DNA of 64,000 nucleotides from Larix kaempferi (Eukaryota; Streptophyta; Pinopsida; Pinales; Pinaceae), in assembly GCA_027924585.1 (NCBI GenBank), contig BSBM01000602.1:7563501-7627500 (forward strand). The letters run 5' to 3'. A program made the position numbers and the translations under genes. Under the pieces are notes generated by a model that had not been told where the DNA came from, made no database searches, and saw nothing but the letters and a program-made list of their open reading frames with translations. This document shows, piece after piece, positions 58,461 to 64,000 of the stretch (positions are counted from its first letter, which is position 1; every line of letters starts with the position of its first letter).

Positions 58461-59870
58461 TTTTTTTAACCAAAATGGATAGAAATTTTTATTATATTAG
58501 ACAAAGTGGCTGGGCCACACATCAAAATTACCTCTGTCTGAATAATATCTGATTGTTCAGACTTCACCGTAACTAATGTAGAAGCTAGTCTATCTTTGCA
58601 AACCACAAAACATCCTCCTAATTGAGGGAATTTAAACATTCTACTATCCAATCTATTACTATAAATGCGATAGAAAGTTCCTGACAACTACACAAAATTG
58701 CAAAACATTCAACAAATAAGAGAAATTGGAGAATGAGCCCTCTCCATAGAGCGTGCCTGGAAATGCCTGTTCGACCTTAAGCATATGAGATTTGCCTGCT
58801 ACCATGTTCATCTGGTTCTCCATCATTCAAAAGCGACACAACAGCTTCTGTATTGTCCGTTCCTAAGAATCGAATCTCCTTGTAAACTCAGCTTCCTGGG
58901 TTCTGTGCTCCCTCCGTTCTTGAGCAGCTTCTCTTTCAATTTGACTGAGTTGTTCTTGATACCTATGTTTGTTGTATCTCATACGATGCTTCAGAGTGGA
59001 AACCTTGTGTTGGAGAACCTTAACTTCCGCCGAGACCCTCTGTATTCCATGCTCTGGGCAGCAATTAGCAATAGAATCACTGTCAAACATTATGCAATTC
59101 TCAAGCTGTTCCCTCCAGAAGGTGGGCCGAGGATTGTAGATTTGCCATGAACAACCCTTCGAATACGAATTCACCAAACAATTGACCCAATGTGACCAAA
59201 TCCTAGTCAGGGAACGCCAAGGTTTAAATGTGCTCCTCCCACATTCCCATATGATGAGGTTGTCTTTCATCTTTAACTTCATCCTGCAAACATCAACTCT
59301 CACCTCATACTTGAGTACCTGATTCATCGTGGGATTTATCATTGAAAGGACTAAATTTGATATATCGTACTGCATTTACTGGAGCACAGCTGCCTTCGCC
59401 ACCTATTGCCCTGATATCCCAAGTTTTTCCCACGTTCTAACATCATATTGCATGACGAACACACTTGGTGCTATGATGATTGCATAAAATTCCGGGCTTT
59501 GTTAATTCATCAACAACTCCTGTTTGAGTCTGTCCATCCGATTTGCATGGGCATCTGCATCTTTATTTAGACCCCACAGAATATGAAAAAGCCGATATCC
59601 TTGAAGAGATTTCAGGAGAGAGTTCACTCGGGCGATAACTCATTGCAAATGAAAATGTTTTGGTTCTGCTTTGGCATGACATAGGCTAATGATATAGTAT
59701 GAATCCCCAAAGATATAGACCTCTGAGACCCCTTCCTACTTCACAATTGACAACCCTTGCAGAATAACCAAAGCCTCTGCTTGGTTGTGGTTCTACCTAA
59801 ACCCCAGGTGAATCCAAAAATTCTTTGTCCTTCGGGATCAAGGAGAGTCCCTCCCGCTCCTGCTGCCCCC
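58461..59870 (-). mobile_element. 5'-truncated LINE with RNase H, bounded by 18-bp target duplication
   Basis: The insert is bordered by gaggtatgtatgcaattg (58443-58460) and gaggtatatatgcaattg (59871-59888), 17 of 18 matching. On the minus strand it starts in RNase H (GAAGAGGTLLDPEGQRIFGF, TWGLGRTTT, then EVYIFGDSYYIISLC, LFHILWGLNKDADAHAN), continues into a 170-codon open stretch (58863-59375) and ends in a tail and short poly-A (poly-T on plus, 58461-58467). Several stops break RNase H. A truncated 5' end, poly-A and a target duplication are the marks of target-primed reverse transcription. Confidence 0.92.
58863..59375 (-). pseudogene. LINE C-terminal extension after RNase H (basic, coiled-coil-like)
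   Basis: The frame starts MQYDISNLVLSMINPTMNQV and ends with a helix rich in Arg, Glu and Gln (VSAEVKVLQHKVSTLKHRM, then QEQLSQIEREAAQERREH). Heptad-like spacing suggests a coiled coil. It follows the RNase H domain on the same strand with stops in between. A related arrangement, RNase H then a basic helix, occurs around the gypsy insertion (23983 down to 14201). The function of the extension is unknown to me. Confidence 0.55.
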
Positions 59871-59888
59871 GAGGTATATATGCAATTG

Positions 59889-59990
59889 TTGGCTGAAGGC
59901 TTAGCATCTTCATGCAATTGTTGGATAAAGGCTTTCTTCTCATTAAAGATGCTAAAGACCTAGATGCTATGGCATATTCTGATTTTATTC
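59889..59990 (+). pseudogene. LINE C-terminal remnant, right part
   Basis: Directly after the right target duplication the plus strand continues LAEGLASSCNCWIKAFF to a stop near 59961, the same sense as 58085-58460. The two parts form one interrupted LINE fragment. Confidence 0.6.
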
Positions 59991-60230
59991 CTGCTTTATT
60001 GGTGTTGAGTAAGAGGATATATTTATGATTGTGTATACCCTTCCAATTTTTCCTCTTCATTTGTAAATATTTCTATGTTAATATAAGATGTATTTTAAAA
60101 AATAATCTCTGAACTACTGTAAAAATGAATGGAAATCCACATTGTATGATGGATCTCATCAAGAAGGGTTGGAAGTATGTCTAGCATCAATATTCATTTC
60201 TTGTCCAGGAAAGAATTCATTTGTGGGAAG
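59991..60230. other. Spacer left of copia A copy 2
   Basis: AT-rich; nothing recognised. It ends at the LTR edge; the pentamer ggaag (60226-60230) would be one target duplication copy, but the other lies outside the window. Confidence 0.4.
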
Positions 60231-61444
60231 TGTTAAAATTTACCAATTTTAATAGTAACAGATTGTAAATAAAATAGTGCAGAGATAGCTAGCAGTAAAC
60301 ACACATCCACAAAATTTGAACACAATATTTTTCACGAGGAAACCTTTCAAGGACAAAAACCCCAATTCAATTAATAATAATTTATCTCCTAAATGAGATG
60401 ACTGAGTTTGTACAATAATAGGCTAAGAACAAGCCTTTTCAACAAATCAGAATTTGTTTCATTGATCAAGAAGAACACTGATGAAGACAAGCTTCCTGTA
60501 CAAGTCTGCTCTGTCATCAAATTGCCTTCCTACCATCTGCATGTTCATTACTGATTTATGATGTATACCCTACTGAGGGTGCCATGACCTGTCCAAGCCT
60601 TTTGCAGGACTGCCAATACCTGTTCAAGCCTTTTTCAATGCTGTTGTGACCTGATGTAGGTTGTGGGTGCCCTAATGGGGCTGCCGAGTGCACAAGAAGA
60701 TCCCAAAAGAATTCAGGTGGCAGCTTTAGACCAACAAAAAGATTTGGAGCTTGACTTCTTCAAGGAATAGGAACCAATAGAAAAACAATCACCCACGAGC
60801 TGATCTAAAGGAGCAGAGAAAATGTATGCTAAATCGATGGGGTAAAATAAGAAGTTTTCTTTCTTATTTATAGTGAACCAAGTGGCAAAAAATAATTTCA
60901 TCAAGTGGAGCCAACCTGAGACTTTATATCCTTTTAATTTCATTTGAGGCCGACCTATGATCATATAAATTATTTTTTTAGTTTTCTTCAAATGGTGCGT
61001 ACATGGACCAAGTCAAGTTAAGCTTGGGTTTCATGGTTCTTCAAGTGATTCACAATAAGTCATTCAGGTGTTCTTCAAGGTTTTCAATGATCTATTCATG
61101 TCCACTCCAAGTGCATCATCATAAGGAGAATTATTAATTGCTTTTACTTCACCCTCCTTATTGCCACCAAGATCAAGTGATAGGTATTTCCACACGCGTT
61201 GATCAGTCCCTTGAGAAGGTTCCATAGCCCATAGATCAAGGAAAGGAGTACACCACTTGCCTAGACCCGGTCTAAGGCTTATAGTGAAATCCTGGTAACT
61301 GACCAGGTGCCTCCATTCTCCCAGAGAATGGCTCTCAGCCCCAGTATGAGCTTCCAGTCCCAGACTGGATCAATATTCTGGTATTTGACCAGGTGCCTCC
61401 ATTCTCCCAGAGAATGGCACTCGATGCTGCTCAGAAAATCAACA
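60231..61444 (-). repeat. 3' LTR of copia A copy 2
   Basis: 1214 bp. On plus it runs tgttaaaattt...aaaatcaaca, so both strands have TGTT...AACA ends. It is preceded on the element strand by the purine tract gagagggag. A TATA box (ctataaata on minus) lies at 60865-60873. Two perfect 8-bp hairpins sit near its U3 start at 61313-61331 and 61399-61417. The second LTR of this copy is outside the window, so the left end is inferred from the inverted termini. Confidence 0.8.
60865..60873 (-). promoter_or_regulatory. TATA box in copia A LTR
   Basis: ctataaata on the minus strand, about 570 bp into the LTR from its U3 end; a good match to plant TATA boxes and in a sensible place for the LTR promoter. 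Confidence 0.6.
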
Positions 61445-61459
61445 CTCCCTCTCAGCGAG

Positions 61460-61882
61460 AGGGTCATTATCTGCAATACCGAGCTTGTCTCGAAAGTGCA
61501 CAAGCTTTGTCAACGACAAAGGCTTGGTCAATATGTCAGCAACCTGTTCGTCTATACGGATGTACTAGAGCTTCATGGCACCTCCCTGTACCGTATCTCT
61601 GATGAAGTGATACTTCATCTCAATGTGCTTTGACCTGTCGTGAAATACAGGGTTCTCTGAAAGCTTAATGCAACTCCGATTATCACAATGAATAATAGTT
61701 GGCTCAAGCTTTCCACCAAACAAGTCAGAGAGAAGCTTTCTAAGCCAAACTGCTTCTCTGCAGGCATCACTGGTAGCAATATACTCAGCTTCAGCTGTGC
61801 TCTGAGCTTTGGAACCTTGTTTTCTGCTGGACCAAGAGATCATGGCTGATCCCAAACTAAAACAGTACCCTAATGTGCTTTT
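61460..61882 (-). pseudogene. copia A copy 2: RNase H, distal part
   Basis: After the TAG at 61883 the frame continues QGSKAQSTAEAEYIATSDAC, CREAVWLRKLLSDLF, HCDNRSCIKLSENPVFHDR and HIEMKYHFIRDTV, then a TAG at 61565, then DEQVADILTKPLSL. Copy 1 has Gln at the first stop position, so the change is CAG to TAG. The DSxW/DN/H features of RNase H are otherwise retained. Confidence 0.88.
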
Positions 61883-63952
61883 CTAGTCCACTGCACTGCC
61901 AGCCCAATTGGAGTCAGCATATCCAAGTAGCATTACTCCACTATTAGAGGTATATCTGAGCCCATAAGTAATAGTACCTTGCAAATATTTGAGCACATGT
62001 TTGGCAGCTATCCAGTGTATGTGCTTTGGCTCGAACATGAACCGACTCAATGCATTCCCTGCATAACAAATATCTGGTCTCGTATGCACTAGATACATCA
62101 AAGATCCAATAAGTTGACGATACTGAGTAGGATCCACTGCCTTTGAATAAGTAGCCGAGTCACGTAACTTCTTCAGGTTTGATGTCATGGGAACACTCAT
62201 GGGTTTGCAGTCATGCATCCCAAACCTCTGCAATATATCGACTGTATACTTCCCTTGAGACAGGAAGATCTCCTTTGGCTTCTGCCAGACCTCTAAACCA
62301 AGAAAATAGTGCATGAGTCCCAGATCTTTCATCTCAAATTCTGAATTAAGCTCCCTTTTGCACTGAGCTATCAGTTGCTCCTCTCCAGTAAGGAACAATT
62401 CATCCACATATAGGACTAGGATCAAGACATGGTTCTGAACAACCTTAAAGTAAAGGTTGGAATCAACAGTACTCTTGGAGAATCCCAAACTGTGAAGGTA
62501 ACCATAAATCCTAGCATACCAGACCCTTGGGGCCTGTTTGAGTCCATACAAAGCTTTCTTTAGCTTGCACACATGAGACTGCATTTCATGAGTCACAAAA
62601 CCTTCAGGTTTCTCAATGTAGACCTCTTCTTCAACTTCTCCATTAAGAAAAGCTGTCTTTACATCCATTTGATGGAGCTTCCATCCAAAGACAGCAGCGA
62701 GGGAGATAATGGTCCTGATGGTGGTATACCTGGCAACAGGAGCAAATGTTTCATCATAGTCTATGCCTTCCTTTTGTGAGAAACCACGTGCAACAAGTCT
62801 TTCCTTATATTTCTCAATGCTGCCATCAGCAGCATGCTTGATTTTGTAGAGCCATCTGGAAGTCACCACAGACTTCCCTTTTGGTCTAGGAACAATTTCC
62901 CACACATCATTTTTCATAATGGAATTATATTCTTCTATCATGGCATCAATCCATACCTGATGAGTTTCTGCTTCTTTGAATGTAGAAGGTTCTGCATCAA
63001 TGAGCTTACTCATAAGACCTGAGTACTTTAGGGGCTTCTTGCTTTCTCTAAATGTCCCAGAAGGAGCTTTATGCTTCTTTGCTTCTTGCAATGTCTCACA
63101 AAACCAAGCAGGTCTTCTCTTGGAAGGAGGAGCCTCAACTAGTTCTTCAGCTGGTCTATCTGGAATTCGAGGCTCATCTTCTTCCTCCCTCTGAATCTCT
63201 GAAAAAGGAGAGTTTGGAATGTCGGAAAGAGATTCTTCTGTATCTTTTGGAAGCTCTTCGGAGTGGCGAAAAACAGCTTCCTCATGAAATATCACATCTC
63301 TGCTGACTTCAATGTGCCTTTGAATAGGAACATAGATGTGGTAGGATTTTGAATTTCCACTGTACCCAACAAATGTGCCTTTCTTTCCAGAAGGCTCCAG
63401 CTTCAATCTCTTTTCTTTTGGCACATGGATGTAGACTGGAGTGCCAAAGATCCTCATGTGGTCAACTGTAGGTTTCTTACCTGTAAAAACTTCTTCTCGA
63501 GTCTTTTCTCCCAAAATGGCATGAGGACTTCTGTTTTGAATGTAGACAACAGTACTAGCAGCCTCAACCCACAGAGGCAAAGGAAGATCTAGATCACATA
63601 ACATGGCTTTAGCAGCCTCACATACTGTTCTATTCTTCCTTTCTGCAACCCCATTCTGTTGGAGGTTGTAAGGTACAGTCAACTCCTTCTTGATTCCATC
63701 TTCTCGGAAACAGTCATCAAAATCATTAGATTCAAACTCACCTCCATTGTCTGACCTTGAGATACGACTGTGTCTTTTTGTCTGATTTTCAATCAGTGCC
63801 TTGAACTCCTTGAACTTATCAAAAGTTTCATTTTTAGCCTTTAGAAAGTAGATCAATGATTTACGAGAGTAATCATCAATGAACAGTACATAGTATAAAC
63901 AACCACTTAAAGAAGGTGAAGACATGGGTCCACAAATGTCAAAATGAATCAA
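61883..63952 (-). CDS. copia A copy 2: integrase and reverse transcriptase, 689 open codons
   Basis: Numbered from the ATG at 63952 (an internal Met, not a real start). The integrase core has Asp5 in IHFDICGP, Asp68 in RSDNGGEF and Glu104 in GVAERKNRT, a complete DD35E triad with 35 residues between Asp68 and Glu104. FVGYSGNSKSY and an acidic linker lead to RT with MIEEYNSIMKNDVW, QMDVKTAFLNG, YGLKQAPRVWYAR and VLYVDELFLTGEE. The polymerase box is therefore YVDE (residues 515-518), with Glu518 where copy 1 has Asp. RNase H starts with GYADSNWAGS and stops at the TAG. The integrase side looks intact; the RT active site does not. Confidence 0.93.
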   Translation of the reverse strand: MIHFDICGPMSSPSLSGCLYYVLFIDDYSRKSLIYFLKAKNETFDKFKEFKALIENQTKRHSRISRSDNGGEFESNDFDDCFREDGIKKELTVPYNLQQNGVAERKNRTVCEAAKAMLCDLDLPLPLWVEAASTVVYIQNRSPHAILGEKTREEVFTGKKPTVDHMRIFGTPVYIHVPKEKRLKLEPSGKKGTFVGYSGNSKSYHIYVPIQRHIEVSRDVIFHEEAVFRHSEELPKDTEESLSDIPNSPFSEIQREEEDEPRIPDRPAEELVEAPPSKRRPAWFCETLQEAKKHKAPSGTFRESKKPLKYSGLMSKLIDAEPSTFKEAETHQVWIDAMIEEYNSIMKNDVWEIVPRPKGKSVVTSRWLYKIKHAADGSIEKYKERLVARGFSQKEGIDYDETFAPVARYTTIRTIISLAAVFGWKLHQMDVKTAFLNGEVEEEVYIEKPEGFVTHEMQSHVCKLKKALYGLKQAPRVWYARIYGYLHSLGFSKSTVDSNLYFKVVQNHVLILVLYVDELFLTGEEQLIAQCKRELNSEFEMKDLGLMHYFLGLEVWQKPKEIFLSQGKYTVDILQRFGMHDCKPMSVPMTSNLKKLRDSATYSKAVDPTQYRQLIGSLMYLVHTRPDICYAGNALSRFMFEPKHIHWIAAKHVLKYLQGTITYGLRYTSNSGVMLLGYADSNWAGSAVD

Positions 63953-64000
63953 GTCTAAAATCCCTTTTGAACTGTTGTTACTCTTTGAAAAAGACTTCTT
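63953..64000 (-). pseudogene. copia A copy 2: end of pre-integrase region (cut by window edge)
   Basis: The frame continues upstream of 63952 with basic sequence (KKSFSKSNNSSKGILDL-like) equivalent to 2820-2890 of copy 1, just after the HHCC finger. The window ends here. Confidence 0.7.

Larger units (their letters stand above)
60231..64000 (-). mobile_element. Ty1/copia element, family A copy 2 (5' end beyond window)
   Basis: The minus strand carries integrase, RT, RNase H, polypurine tract and a full 3' LTR (60231-61444). It matches copy 1 at 1-2890 base for base with scattered changes. Pol is largely open: 689 codons without a stop from 63952 to 61883. A TAG ends that frame inside RNase H, and another stop follows at 61565. 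The element runs past 64000, so protease, gag and the 5' LTR are not seen. Confidence 0.95.

Noticed and set aside
62573-63306. Plus-strand ORFs opposite copia A pol (also 1462-2083)
   Set aside because: They mirror conserved codons on the minus strand and show no domain; both copies have them only because the copies are homologous.

Overview
The window is plant nuclear DNA made almost entirely of transposable elements in several states of decay. Ty1/copia and Ty3/gypsy LTR retrotransposons primed by initiator-Met tRNA (tggtatcagagc primer sites), a gypsy element with a chromodomain, LINEs with a DUF4283 ORF1 or a terminal RNase H, and tRNA-like SINE heads all point to a land plant. AT-rich spacers, few recognisable host genes and many old, layered insertions suit a large gymnosperm-type genome, but the species cannot be read from the sequence. 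No bacterial, organellar, rRNA or CRISPR feature was seen.

Layout. 1-3430 (-): decayed copia element (family A, copy 1), abutting a LINE ORF1 remnant (about 3560-4300, -). 4.9-12.2 kb: AT-rich spacer with a degenerate repeat family, two tandem duplications and a LINE RNase H relic. 12.6-13.5 kb (-): broken gag-like gene with zinc knuckles. 14.16-23.99 kb (-): a LINE 3' fragment split by a nearly complete Ty3/gypsy chromovirus (14794-23127, +; LTRs 1768/1769 bp; target duplication ggcac/ggaac). 24.8-25.1 kb: 54-bp minisatellite. 25982-29155 (+): a compact LTR element with perfect acatc target duplications and one intact 359-codon gag-like ORF but no pol. 30.4-34.3 kb (+): decayed LINE with a coiled-coil ORF1. 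34827-40745: a 2.8-kb segment present twice in tandem. 41.1-46.6 kb: mostly unassigned, with two candidate host exons and minisatellites. 46653-53055 (+): copia element (family B) with cctgc target duplications, no recognisable protease or integrase and a long tandem array after RNase H. 54429-55086: solo LTR with perfect cactc duplications, inside an older LTR-like sequence. 58.1-60.0 kb: a (-) LINE fragment inserted in a (+) LINE fragment, proved by an 18-bp target duplication. 60231-64000 (-): a second, better preserved copy of copia family A, running off the right edge.

Most coding features are transposon ORFs (gag, protease, integrase, reverse transcriptase, RNase H) and nearly all are broken by stops or frameshifts. 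The clear exception is the gag-only ORF at 26999-28078; its element would need reverse transcriptase and integrase supplied in trans. Nested insertions give a partial history: LINE before gypsy at 14-24 kb, old LTR-like sequence before solo LTR at 54-55 kb, (+) LINE before (-) LINE at 58-60 kb. The most interesting element is the gag-only one, followed by the copia B mosaic and the coiled-coil LINE.
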